Below are positions 1 to 8,028 of a stretch of DNA of 64,000 nucleotides, piece after piece. The notes beneath the pieces are model-generated. The model made no database searches, had not been told where the DNA came from, and saw nothing but the letters and a program-made list of their open reading frames with translations. Source of the DNA: Erythrobacter sp. YJ-T3-07. GTDB taxonomy: Bacteria; Pseudomonadota; Alphaproteobacteria; Sphingomonadales; Sphingomonadaceae. Within the stretch, counting starts at the first letter, position 1; each line of letters opens with the position of its first letter. Location: contig NZ_JAEAGP010000001.1 in assembly GCF_015999305.1 (NCBI RefSeq), forward strand, positions 2,108,001 through 2,172,000. The letters are read 5' to 3'. The position numbers were made by a program, and so were the translations under genes.

Positions 1-433
1 GGCGGTAACGCCACACGATATAGATCACGAGTGCAGCCAGCAGGCCGACACCGATGAAGGGCGATCCGATCCTGAGCCAAGCGATCCCCCACACGATCAG
101 CGTCAGCAGCAGCGCGACGACGGAATCGCGCCGCCCCACGCCCGCGAGGACGATCGGTGCGACCATTGCGGCACCGCCCAGGATCAGCAGCGAATTGGCG
201 ATGTTGGAGCCGACGATATTGCCCCACGCGATCTCGGGCGAACCGCTCAGCACGGCCTGCACGCTGGCGACCATCTCGGGCATCGAGGTCGCCGCACCGA
301 CGATCACCAGCCCGGTGAACAGCGTGGAGACGCCCAGCTTGTTGGCGATGCCCACCGCGCCGCGGACCAGCAGTTCCCCTCCCCCGGCAAGCGCGACGAG
401 GCCGATGGCGATAAGGATCAGTGAACCGGTCAT
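1..433 (-). CDS. Calcium/sodium antiporter (CaCA family), 3' part missing
   Basis: Inner-membrane cation exchanger of the YrbG/CaCA family. Only the N-terminal 144 residues are here; the gene runs off the left edge. Reading from ATG at 433, the protein is almost continuously hydrophobic. It carries the alpha-1 repeat with VGAATSMPEM, followed by WGNIVGSNIANSLLILG, both hallmarks of K+-independent Ca/Na exchangers. The second repeat lies outside the window. It is transcribed in the same direction as the upstream SDR and rnhB genes, with a 78-base gap, so it may end that operon. The transported ion is inferred from the family only. Confidence 0.88.
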   Translation of the reverse strand, partial: MTGSLILIAIGLVALAGGGELLVRGAVGIANKLGVSTLFTGLVIVGAATSMPEMVASVQAVLSGSPEIAWGNIVGSNIANSLLILGGAAMVAPIVLAGVGRRDSVVALLLTLIVWGIAWLRIGSPFIGVGLLAALVIYIVWRYR

Positions 434-511
434 ATGCGGCGGGGTGATAGCATGCCGCGCCCGCCCGCATAGGGGCAATTGCGCAGCGTTCGACGGTTTA
501 CGGCGGCAGCG

Positions 512-1420
512 TCAGGTCGCGGGCTGCAGGTGAGGATCGACCCCGGTCATGTCCTTGGAGATTTCCCACAGCCGCGCGGCGAGCAGCGGATCGCGCGCAG
601 TGGCTGTGGCGACTGCCCTGCCCGATGTCGCTCCCCTCGCCTCCATGAAGCCATAAGGCCCGTAATAATCGCCGCCCTGCGCATCCGGGTCGGTCGCCGC
701 CTGCAACGCGGGCAGCGCGCCCTGCTTGGCTGTGTTGAGCAGCGGCGCGGCGACCGGCATCACCAGTTTCGCCCAGCCGACCTGCCGGGTCAGCTCGGTC
801 TTCGCGACGCCGGGATGGCACGCGATGCTGGCAATCGGCGATCCCGCCGCGCGCAGCCGCCGGTCCAGCTCCAGCGCGAACATCAGGTTGGCAAGCTTGC
901 TCTGGCCGTAGAATTTCTGGAGCGCGTATCCCTGCTCCCCGGCAAGGTTCTCGAAATCGATCGAGGCTGGGCGATGCGCGATGCTCGACTGCACCACCAC
1001 GCGCGGGTTCTTGCCCTTGGCGAGCGCGGGCAGCAGCAGGCTGGTGAGCGCGAAATGGCCCAGATGATTGACCGCGAAGTGCATCTCCGCCCCACCCGTG
1101 CCGATCGCATGGGGGGCCCACATGATCCCGGCATTATTGACCAGCAGGTCGAGGCTTTCGATCCCCTCGGCAGCGGCGCGGACCGATGCCATGTCGGCCA
1201 GATCCAGTTCCACGATCTCGATATCGGCACCCGGTGCCAGCTTCAGCAGGTCCTGCCGCGCGCTTTCCGCCTTGTCGCGGTTGCGGCAGCCCAGCAGCAC
1301 CTTCGCGCCGTTCTTCGCCAGCATCTCCGCGATATGGAACCCGATGCCCGTATTCGCGCCGGTGACCAGCGCGGTGCGCCCGGTCTGGTCCGGAATATCG
1401 TCGAAGGTGAAACCGCTCAT
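512..1420 (-). CDS. SDR family NAD(P)-dependent oxidoreductase
   Basis: Classical short-chain dehydrogenase/reductase of 302 residues, of the retinol dehydrogenase/protochlorophyllide reductase-like subgroup. The nucleotide-binding motif TGANTGIG is at about residues 20-27, NNAG at 95-98, catalytic Ser near 146 in VVVQSS, and the YxxxK pair at Tyr171/Lys175 in FYGQSKLAN. No signal peptide or membrane segment is seen, so it should be cytosolic. Its ATG overlaps the rnhB stop (ATGA), indicating translational coupling. The substrate cannot be read from sequence. Confidence 0.9.
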   Translation of the reverse strand: MSGFTFDDIPDQTGRTALVTGANTGIGFHIAEMLAKNGAKVLLGCRNRDKAESARQDLLKLAPGADIEIVELDLADMASVRAAAEGIESLDLLVNNAGIMWAPHAIGTGGAEMHFAVNHLGHFALTSLLLPALAKGKNPRVVVQSSIAHRPASIDFENLAGEQGYALQKFYGQSKLANLMFALELDRRLRAAGSPIASIACHPGVAKTELTRQVGWAKLVMPVAAPLLNTAKQGALPALQAATDPDAQGGDYYGPYGFMEARGATSGRAVATATARDPLLAARLWEISKDMTGVDPHLQPAT

Positions 1421-2055
1421 GCAAACATCTCCTGCTGGGCGACCGGTGCGAAGCTGCGGCGGTGCAGCGCGCATGGCCCATGCTCCCTCAATGCATTGAG
1501 ATGCTCTGCGGTCCCGTATCCCTTGTTCCGCTCCCACCCGTAATGCGGATGCTCGCGCGCGGCGGCGATCATCAGCCGGTCGCGCCATTCCTTGGCGACG
1601 ATGCTGGCGGCGGAAATCGCAGGCTCTTTCGCATCCCCGCCCACGATCGCGCGCGCGGACCAGCACCAGCCTTCGCACCGGCCCGAAGGCGTCAGGTTGC
1701 CGTCGACCAGCACCATGTCGGGCGCGCGGCCCATCGCCTGCGCCACCCGCGTCACCGCCAGCGTCATCGCCAGCATGGTCGCGCCGAAGATGTTGAGCCG
1801 GTCGATCTCCTCCGGCTCGATCACCGCCACCCCCCAGGCGCAGCGCCGCCTGACCTGTTCGTCGAGCGCGGAACGCTTGAGCGCCCCAAGCTTTTTGGAA
1901 TCGTCGAGCCCTGCCGGGCGCGGCTTGCACAAAGCGACCGCAGAGGCCACCACCGGGCCCGCGAGCGGCCCCCGCCCAGCCTCGTCCACCCCGACGACGA
2001 GCGCTCCGGGCGGGCATGACGCCACAAAATCGGGAAGAGGGTTTTCTGCGAACAT
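1417..2055 (-). CDS. rnhB: Ribonuclease HII
   Basis: Cleaves the RNA strand of RNA-DNA hybrids and starts removal of misincorporated ribonucleotides. 212 residues. VGVDEAGRGPLAGP gives catalytic Asp24 and Glu25; the third acidic residue is Asp118 in VLVDGN, followed by SAASIVAKEWRDRLM and the HPHYGWERNKGYGT signature. The start ATG at 2055 puts the first motif at the usual distance from the N terminus. No clear Shine-Dalgarno precedes it. The start codon overlaps the start codon of the opposite-strand sugar dehydrogenase in a CATG palindrome. Downstream, the stop overlaps the SDR start by 4 bases. Confidence 0.95.
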   Translation of the reverse strand: MFAENPLPDFVASCPPGALVVGVDEAGRGPLAGPVVASAVALCKPRPAGLDDSKKLGALKRSALDEQVRRRCAWGVAVIEPEEIDRLNIFGATMLAMTLAVTRVAQAMGRAPDMVLVDGNLTPSGRCEGWCWSARAIVGGDAKEPAISAASIVAKEWRDRLMIAAAREHPHYGWERNKGYGTAEHLNALREHGPCALHRRSFAPVAQQEMFA

Positions 2056-3253
2056 GACCAAGAGCAAATTTCTGAGCGCCGTGCTTGCTACCAGTGCAGG
2101 CCTTGCCATCTCAAGCTGCGGCAATGCCGGCACTGGGGAGAACGCGGCGGCATCCGCCTCCTCCAGCCCCGAGGCCAGCCAGCCGAGCGAGACCGTCGGC
2201 CCCTTCGCGGTACGCGATCTGGGCCGCTTCGACGAGCCGTGGGCCGCCGCTTTCGTCCCCGGCACCAGCATCATGGTGATTACCGAGAAGGCCGGGACGC
2301 TGGAAGGCTACGATACCGAGACTGGCGAGCGGTGGGAAATCGCAGGCGCACCGCAGGTCGATTACGGCGGCCAGGGCGGACTTGGCGATGTCGCGTTCCT
2401 CGACAGCGAGAGCGCGGATACGCTGGGCACCCGCACGATCTACCTCAGCTGGGTCGAAGCGGGCAGCGACGATACGCGCGGCGCAGTGGTCGGACGTGGT
2501 CAGCTGGTGTGCGAAACGCGCGCTGCCTGCGCGATCGAGGATCTCGACGTGATCTGGCGCCAGACCCCCAAGGTCACCGGACGCGGGCATTACTCGCATC
2601 GCATCGCCTTCAGCCCCGACGGCGAATACCTGTTCGTCTCCAGCGGCGAACGGCAGAAGCAGGACCCGGCGCAGGATACCTCCAACACGCTTGGCACGGT
2701 CGTGCGTCTCAATCTCGATGGCACGGCAGCGACGGGCAATCCGCTGGCGGACCGGGGCTCGCCCAGCGACCAGATCTGGAGCTGGGGCCATCGCAACCTG
2801 CTCGGCCTGCAATTCGACAGCGCAGGCCGGCTGTGGGACCTGGAACACGGCCCCGCGGGCGGCGACGAGCTCAATCTGGTCGAGCGCGGCAACAACTATG
2901 GCTGGCCCGTGCGCTCCAACGGCGACAACTACAACGGCTCGCCGATCCCGAACCACAGCGCGGACGACGGCTTCACCAAACCCGCGATCTACTGGACCCC
3001 GGTGATCGCGCCGGGCGATTTCCTGTTCTATTCAGGCGACATGTTCGCCGACTGGCAGGGCGATGCGCTGATCGCGAACCTGAAGGAACAGAACATCGTG
3101 CGCGTGCGCATGGACGGCACCAAGGCGACCGAGCCGGCACGCTACGATCTGGGCGCACGCCTGAGGGAGATCGTCGAGGGGCCCGATGGCGCGCTCTACG
3201 TGCTCGAGGATGGCGAGGACGCACGCCTGCGCAAGCTCACGCCTGCGAAGTAA
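2054..3253 (+). CDS. PQQ-dependent sugar dehydrogenase-like lipoprotein
   Basis: Soluble aldose/glucose-sorbosone dehydrogenase family six-bladed beta-propeller, 399 residues, which oxidises sugars outside the cytoplasm using pyrroloquinoline quinone. The N terminus is a lipoprotein signal ending in the lipobox AISSC, so the protein should be anchored in the periplasm. Family signatures include YGGQGGLGDVAF, GRGHYSHRIAFSPDGEYLFVS, IWSWGHRNLLGLQF and LEHGPAGGDELN. The start at 2054 is fixed by the signal peptide; a weak purine stretch (GAAGAGGG) lies upstream. Longer in-frame starts would add residues antisense to rnhB and break the signal peptide. Whether it is a working PQQ enzyme depends on PQQ supply, not visible here. 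Confidence 0.88.
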   Translation: MTKSKFLSAVLATSAGLAISSCGNAGTGENAAASASSSPEASQPSETVGPFAVRDLGRFDEPWAAAFVPGTSIMVITEKAGTLEGYDTETGERWEIAGAPQVDYGGQGGLGDVAFLDSESADTLGTRTIYLSWVEAGSDDTRGAVVGRGQLVCETRAACAIEDLDVIWRQTPKVTGRGHYSHRIAFSPDGEYLFVSSGERQKQDPAQDTSNTLGTVVRLNLDGTAATGNPLADRGSPSDQIWSWGHRNLLGLQFDSAGRLWDLEHGPAGGDELNLVERGNNYGWPVRSNGDNYNGSPIPNHSADDGFTKPAIYWTPVIAPGDFLFYSGDMFADWQGDALIANLKEQNIVRVRMDGTKATEPARYDLGARLREIVEGPDGALYVLEDGEDARLRKLTPAK

Positions 3254-3307
3254 GCTGGCACTCGACAGGATCGACAGCGGGCGCGCTTGGTACTAACCGG
3301 CGCGCCC

Positions 3308-3832
3308 ATGCCCATGATCGTACCCATCGACGCGGTTCCGGCCGCCCTGCACGAAGAACTGCTCGACGCGGTGTTCGGCGACGACCGGACCACGCGCACC
3401 GCCTATCGCATCCGCGAGGGATTGCAGCATCTGGAGGGGCTTAGCTTCGCCGCGCTCGACGATGAGGAGTTTCTTGCCGGGACGATCGAGCTATGGCCGG
3501 TCTCGCTGACCGATCCCGACGGGCGGCAATATCCGCTGCTGATGGTCGGCCCGGTAGCGGTCGCGCCCAGCCGACAGAACGAAGGCTATGGCCGCGCGCT
3601 GATGGCGGCCGCGCTGGGCGCGATCGAAGGTCCCGCTACGCCCGAAAACCCCGCGCTGCCGCAGGTGCTGATCGGCGACCCGGAATATTACGACAAGTGG
3701 GATTTCACCGCCGCGCCGACCGCCGGATGGGACACCCCCGGCCCGGTCGAACGCCACCGCCTGCTCGTGCGCTGCGCCAACCCCGCCGTGCTGCCGGTGC
3801 GCGGGATGCTGGGGCCGTGGCGGAGAGACTAG
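3308..3832 (+). CDS. GNAT family N-acetyltransferase
   Basis: Small cytosolic acetyl-CoA-dependent acetyltransferase of 174 residues. The acetyl-CoA binding region is VGPVAVAPSRQNEGYGRALM, matching the GNAT motif A pattern R/QxxGxG/A, and a later GDPEYYDKWDF segment resembles the C-terminal YY-x-x-GF element of YhbS-like members. The start ATG 3308 is chosen; ATG 3314 is an equally possible start two codons on. It sits 54 bases after the sugar dehydrogenase on the same strand and converges on the DUF4253 gene with four bases between stops. Substrate unknown. Confidence 0.85.
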   Translation: MPMIVPIDAVPAALHEELLDAVFGDDRTTRTAYRIREGLQHLEGLSFAALDDEEFLAGTIELWPVSLTDPDGRQYPLLMVGPVAVAPSRQNEGYGRALMAAALGAIEGPATPENPALPQVLIGDPEYYDKWDFTAAPTAGWDTPGPVERHRLLVRCANPAVLPVRGMLGPWRRD

Positions 3833-3836
3833 CCGG

Positions 3837-4685
3837 TCAATCCCACCAGAAAAACCACCAGTCGCTTTGCATCAGAGTAGCCGCCAGCGGCTCAAGCGTT
3901 TCGGTGCCCTGAAGCACAATATCGCTGCAATACAGATATTGCTCCTGCGCCAGGGCCAGAGCCTTTTCGCGACTGGCGGGCCTGCGGGTCACCCGCATTC
4001 CGATGACATCGCCGCTCATTCCGACGACCTGCGCCCCGTATTCCGCATGCCATTTGCGGTGGACGGCAACATGCACTTCCGGCGGCGGGCAGGCATTCCA
4101 GTTACCCCAGCGCAGATAGGCAGCCGCGTCGGCCGAATCTTCGGTTGGCAGAACGCAGAGGTGAACCTTGTCCAGATACGCGCCCGTCAGGATATCCTTG
4201 TCGACCGACAGCCCCATCGATCCGATCTCGTGCGGCTTGGGCCACTCGCCCTTTTCCAGTTCGAACGGATCCTCGCCATATTCGTGATCGAACAGGCGCT
4301 GCAATTCCGCGCCGACCTCGATCCGCTCCGCAGCCGTCAGGATTTCCTGTGGCGTTCGTGGCGCAGGGAAAGGCGGCAGGTCGGGGTTGGTCGGCATGGG
4401 AAAGACCGACCGATCCTCTATGCTATACTGCTCCAGGACGCGCTCCAGCGCTTCGTCGCCGCCTATAATGATCGGCCAGCCGCCGCCCCGTCGCGACAGC
4501 TTCTGCCACTCCGCAAGAGCTCTTTGCCCCGGCACCGTGGCGATCGGATACGGAAATGCCGCGCGCATGCGTTCGAGCATCTCGTCCTGCGGCCCGCCAG
4601 CAGCCGCGCCCGCGACCGAATGGCGCGCAAGCCCGAGCATCGCCGCCAATCTGGCCAAAACGCCCAACGCCCCTCTCCTGTCCAT
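3837..4685 (-). CDS. DUF4253 domain-containing protein, probably exported
   Basis: Protein of 282 residues with no known function. The C-terminal half matches DUF4253: a stretch AAAYLRWGNWNACPPPEVHV followed by a WHAEYGAQVVGMSGDVIGM segment and a Trp-rich tail. The first 30 residues start MDRRGALGVLARLAAMLGLA, an Arg-Arg plus hydrophobic stretch that could be a Tat- or Sec-type signal, though weakly typical. Start at ATG 4685; upstream in-frame codons lack a plausible start. It diverges from the DUF1285 gene, sharing a 65-base promoter region. Confidence 0.78.
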   Translation of the reverse strand: MDRRGALGVLARLAAMLGLARHSVAGAAAGGPQDEMLERMRAAFPYPIATVPGQRALAEWQKLSRRGGGWPIIIGGDEALERVLEQYSIEDRSVFPMPTNPDLPPFPAPRTPQEILTAAERIEVGAELQRLFDHEYGEDPFELEKGEWPKPHEIGSMGLSVDKDILTGAYLDKVHLCVLPTEDSADAAAYLRWGNWNACPPPEVHVAVHRKWHAEYGAQVVGMSGDVIGMRVTRRPASREKALALAQEQYLYCSDIVLQGTETLEPLAATLMQSDWWFFWWD

Positions 4686-4750
4686 CGCAATTCCCCGACA
4701 ATCGCGCATCGAATATTGCACACGCCCGGGTGCTGCGCCATCTGCATTCC

Positions 4751-5308
4751 ATGCCCTACGAGCCCCCACCCCACCTCGCCTCGCTGACGCTGGCCCAGAT
4801 CGCCGAGCAGGTGGCGGCGCGCAAGCTGCCGCCGGTCGAAGGCTGGGCGCCGCAGCAGGAGGGCGATTCGAACATGCGGATCGCAGCCGACGGCACCTGG
4901 TTCCACGAAGGATCACCGATCAACCGGCAGGGGATGGTCCGTGCCTTCTCCGGTCTGCTGATCCGCGACGAGGCGGGCGCGCATTTCCTTGTCACCCCGT
5001 TCGAGAAGCTCTCGATCGAGGTCGAGGATGCGCCCTTCCTCGCCACCGACATGGTTGCGCGCGACGAAGACGGCACCCCGGCGCTGGCCTTCCGGCTCAA
5101 TACGGACGAGCTGGTGATCGCGGGGCCGGATCATCCGATCATCGCGCGCGGCGATGCGGAAACGCCAGCGCTCTACATCGGCGTGCGGCGCGGGCTTGAG
5201 GCACGGCTCAATCGCAGCACCTACCAGCAGCTCGCCGAACATGCCCTGGCAAATGGCGACGACTGGAGCGTTTCGAGCATGGGCGAGACGTTTCGCCTGA
5301 AGCCGTGA
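4751..5308 (+). CDS. DUF1285 domain-containing protein
   Basis: Cytosolic protein of 185 residues with the DUF1285 pattern: a GTWFHEGSPINRQGMVRAFSG segment near residue 55, then an FLVTPFEKLSIEVEDAPFLA segment. The family has a two-domain beta fold but no settled function. It heads a tightly coupled operon: its TGA overlaps the GTG of the Nudix gene (GTGA), which in turn overlaps the CCA-polymerase gene by 8 bases. DUF1285, Nudix and cca commonly sit together in alphaproteobacteria. Confidence 0.88.
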   Translation: MPYEPPPHLASLTLAQIAEQVAARKLPPVEGWAPQQEGDSNMRIAADGTWFHEGSPINRQGMVRAFSGLLIRDEAGAHFLVTPFEKLSIEVEDAPFLATDMVARDEDGTPALAFRLNTDELVIAGPDHPIIARGDAETPALYIGVRRGLEARLNRSTYQQLAEHALANGDDWSVSSMGETFRLKP

Positions 5309-5919
5309 ACGCCCCCGACGGAAAACTGGTCGATCGCCTGCGGACGATCTTCGACGAGGGTCACGGGGTCGAACTGCCGGACCTGCTGACAGACAAGCAG
5401 TTCGCCGGACGCGATCCGCGCCCCGCCGCAGTGCTGATCCCCGTCACCGATCGCGCAGAACCGGGCGCGATCCTGACCCAGCGCCCGCTCGACATGCGCA
5501 GCCATCCCGGCCAGGTCGCCTTCCCCGGCGGCAAGCTGGACGCGGGCGAGGATGCGGTCGAGGCCGCGCTGCGCGAGGCGCATGAGGAACTCGCGCTCGA
5601 CCCGTCGCTGGTGCGCGTGATCGGCGCGACCGACCGCTACCACACCGGGACCGGTTTCGACGTGACGCCCGTGCTCGGCGTGATCCCGCCCGACCTGCCG
5701 CTGGTGCCCAATCCGGGCGAGGTGGAAAGCTGGTTCGAGGTGCCGCTGTCGGTGCTGTTCGACCGGTCCAACTACACCGAGAACAGCGCGATGTGGAAAG
5801 GGGCGGAGCGCCGCTATTACGAGATGCACTGGGAAGGCTACCGGATCTGGGGCGTGACCGCGGCGATCATCTTCAACCTCTCGCGCCGGCTGGATATTAC
5901 GGAGAGCTTCGGTGGCTGA
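5305..5919 (+). CDS. CoA pyrophosphatase (Nudix hydrolase)
   Basis: Nudix hydrolase of 204 residues, NudL/UPF0035 group, expected to split coenzyme A into 3',5'-ADP and 4'-phosphopantetheine. The UPF0035 signature is present as ILTQRPLDMRSHPGQVAFPGG, running directly into the Nudix box (GGKLDAGE, then REAHEEL), which supplies the Mg-binding Glu residues. The start is GTG at 5305, overlapping the DUF1285 stop, and no better start lies nearby. Middle gene of a three-gene coupled operon. Confidence 0.93.
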   Translation: MNAPDGKLVDRLRTIFDEGHGVELPDLLTDKQFAGRDPRPAAVLIPVTDRAEPGAILTQRPLDMRSHPGQVAFPGGKLDAGEDAVEAALREAHEELALDPSLVRVIGATDRYHTGTGFDVTPVLGVIPPDLPLVPNPGEVESWFEVPLSVLFDRSNYTENSAMWKGAERRYYEMHWEGYRIWGVTAAIIFNLSRRLDITESFGG

Positions 5920-7096
5920 TCACCTGCCACAGGCACAATGGACGCAGCGGGCCGATCTGGCCGCGCTGGTCGAGGCGATCGGGCCGGGCAATATCCGCTG
6001 GGTCGGCGGCGCGGTGCGCGACACACTGCTGGGCGCGCCGGTTAAGGACATCGACGCTGCGACCCCGCTCCGCCCCGAACAGGTGGTGGACGCGTGCAAG
6101 GCGGCAGGCATTCGCACCGTTCCCACGGGAATCGATCACGGCACGATCACCGTGCTGACCGATGGCGGCCCGGTCGAGGTGACCACTTTGCGAGAAGACG
6201 TCTCCACCGATGGCCGCCGCGCGACGGTGGCCTTCGCGAACGACTGGCGCGAGGATGCGGCGCGGCGCGACTTCACGATCAACGCGCTCTATGTCGATCC
6301 GGCGACGCTCGAACTGTTCGATTATTTCGGCGGGCTGCAAGATCTGGAGGCGCGGCGGGTGCGCTTCATCGGCGATGCGCGCCAGCGGATCCGTGAGGAT
6401 CACCTGCGGATCCTGCGCTATTACCGCTTCCAGGCGCGCTTCGGGGCGGCGCTGGACGAGGAGGCCGAGGAAGCCTGCGCCGAGCTCGCGCCGATGCTCA
6501 AGGGCCTCAGTCGCGAACGCGTCGCGATGGAGCTGACCGCGATCCTCGCCCTGCCCGATCCCGCGCCGACGATCGCCCGGATGCACGAGCACGGCGTGCT
6601 GCCGGTCATCCTGCCCGAAGCGGGTGCGGACCAGATCGCCGCGCTCGAACAGCTGATCGCGACCGAAGCCGCCTGCGAGACTGCGCCCGACCCGATCGTG
6701 CGGCTATCCGCGCTATTGCCGGCAGACGGAAACACTGCCGAAACGGTCGCCGCGCGCCTGCGCCTCTCTCGCAGGCACCGCGACCTGCTGGTGTGCCTCG
6801 CCGCGCGCGAGACGAGCGATGCCGAGGCCCCCAAGGCGCTTGCCTATACGCATGGCAGCGCCTGCGCGGCGGGTCGCCTGCTGCTTGGCGGCAATGATCC
6901 GCGCGTGATTGCCGGGTGGGACATTCCGCAACTGCCGCTCAAAGGTGGCGAGATCGTTGCGCGCGGGCTGAGCGGGGCGGAGGTCTCCAAAACCCTGCGC
7001 GCGGTCGAGGCGCGATGGGTCGCTGAAGAATTTCCCGACCGCGCCCGGGTGCTCGCGCTGCTGGACGAGGTTTTGCAAAGCCGAACAAGCTCTTAA
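5912..7096 (+). CDS. cca: CCA tRNA nucleotidyltransferase / poly(A) polymerase family
   Basis: Class II nucleotidyltransferase of 394 residues that adds or repairs the 3' CCA of tRNAs. VGGAVRD near residue 31 and the metal-binding DIDAAT at about 47-52 form the catalytic head; DHGTITV, RRDFTINALY and RIREDHLRILRYYRF follow in the usual order. Start is GTG 5912, overlapping the Nudix stop by 8 bases. The helical C-terminal part lacks an HD motif, so no phosphohydrolase activity is expected. Both tRNA genes in this window already encode CCA, so a repair role is likely here. Confidence 0.9.
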   Translation: MADHLPQAQWTQRADLAALVEAIGPGNIRWVGGAVRDTLLGAPVKDIDAATPLRPEQVVDACKAAGIRTVPTGIDHGTITVLTDGGPVEVTTLREDVSTDGRRATVAFANDWREDAARRDFTINALYVDPATLELFDYFGGLQDLEARRVRFIGDARQRIREDHLRILRYYRFQARFGAALDEEAEEACAELAPMLKGLSRERVAMELTAILALPDPAPTIARMHEHGVLPVILPEAGADQIAALEQLIATEAACETAPDPIVRLSALLPADGNTAETVAARLRLSRRHRDLLVCLAARETSDAEAPKALAYTHGSACAAGRLLLGGNDPRVIAGWDIPQLPLKGGEIVARGLSGAEVSKTLRAVEARWVAEEFPDRARVLALLDEVLQSRTSS

Positions 7097-7174
7097 GCTT
7101 GCCTTCAGGCGCAACTATCTAATAATATTCCCGACGCAGCAAGACGGCGCGTCGGTGTTTACCAGCCCCACCGG

Positions 7175-7201
7175 TTGACATCATTTAGCCGCATTTACAT
7201 A
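7175..7201 (+). promoter_or_regulatory. Possible promoter of the secreted repeat-protein gene
   Basis: In the 250-base gap after cca, TTGACA at 7175-7180 is a perfect -35 hexamer. TACATA at 7196-7201, 15 bases on, is a modest -10 match. A small GC hairpin (GGCCCTTTTGGGGCC) follows near 7217 and could shape the leader. Suggestive only. Confidence 0.35.
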
Positions 7202-7347
7202 CCGACCCACCTCGGAAGTGGCCCTTTTGGGGCCTTTTGCCGCCATTGGGCGGGAGCATCTGCCGGGATCAGCCGTTTCAGTGGGGCAAGCCCCCACTTC
7301 GCGGGCCATTGTTTCGACGATCGGTCCGCCCCACAAGGAGAGTACCT

Positions 7348-7887
7348 ATGAAGTTCAAGACCGCATTCGCAGCCGCCGCCGCGCTCACGCTGGCGACCGC
7401 CGCCAACGCCCAGATGGGCCCCGAAGTCGGCGCGACCGTCTATGGCCCCGAAGGCAACACCGTCGGCACCATCGAAGCGATGCAGGATGGCGTCGTGGTG
7501 GTGAACACCGGCACCTACACCGCCCCGGTCCCCGCCAACGCGTTTGGCGAAGGCCCCGAAGGCCCGATCGTGTCGGTCACCAAGGACCAGCTCAACTCGA
7601 TGATGGCCGAGCAGGAAAAGCAGATGGCCGCCGCGCGTGACGCCGCGCTGATCGAAAACGCCACCGTGCTGACCGCTGATGGCGTCGAAATCGGCACCGT
7701 CACCTCGATCGACGGCGACAACGCCATCGTGACGCTGGAAGACGGACCCGTAAGCCTGATGCGCGACCAGTTCGCGACCAACGAAACCGGCGCGCTGATC
7801 GTGCTGGCGACCAAAGACCAGCTGATGGCCGCGCTCAACGGCGCGGGCGCCGAAGGCGGCGAAGCGATGGAAGCCGACGCCGAGTAA
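7348..7887 (+). CDS. Secreted protein with two PRC-barrel-like repeats
   Basis: Unrecognised protein of 179 residues. A Sec signal peptide (MKFKTAFAAAAALTLATAANA) ends at an AxA site. The mature part is a tandem duplication: residues about 27-88 and 98-160 share the order GATVYGPEGNTVGTIEAM...VSVTKDQLNSMM versus NATVLTADGVEIGTVTSID...VLATKDQLMAAL. The short beta-rich units resemble PRC-barrel repeats, which is an inference. The tail is Gly/Glu-rich and acidic. The start is set by AAGGAG at 7335-7340. It stands alone between a possible promoter and a strong terminator, so it is probably monocistronic. Confidence 0.8.
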   Translation: MKFKTAFAAAAALTLATAANAQMGPEVGATVYGPEGNTVGTIEAMQDGVVVVNTGTYTAPVPANAFGEGPEGPIVSVTKDQLNSMMAEQEKQMAAARDAALIENATVLTADGVEIGTVTSIDGDNAIVTLEDGPVSLMRDQFATNETGALIVLATKDQLMAALNGAGAEGGEAMEADAE

Positions 7888-7935
7888 GCGTCAGCCACCA
7901 GTTTCCCTCGGGGCCACCATCTCGAGGGTCGCAAG

Positions 7936-7979
7936 AGGCGGGTCGTGTGCCGGAAGGCGCGCGGCCCGCCTTTGGTTTT
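7936..7979 (+). terminator. Rho-independent terminator
   Basis: GC-rich stem AGGCGGGTCG... pairing with ...GCGGCCCGCC followed by TTTGGTTTT, placed 50 bases after the stop of the secreted repeat protein. It also separates that gene from the convergent parC. Confidence 0.75.
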
Positions 7980-8028
7980 GGGGAGAACTCAGACTTCGGC
8001 AGGCGCACCATTCGCGCGCCCGCCTGAC

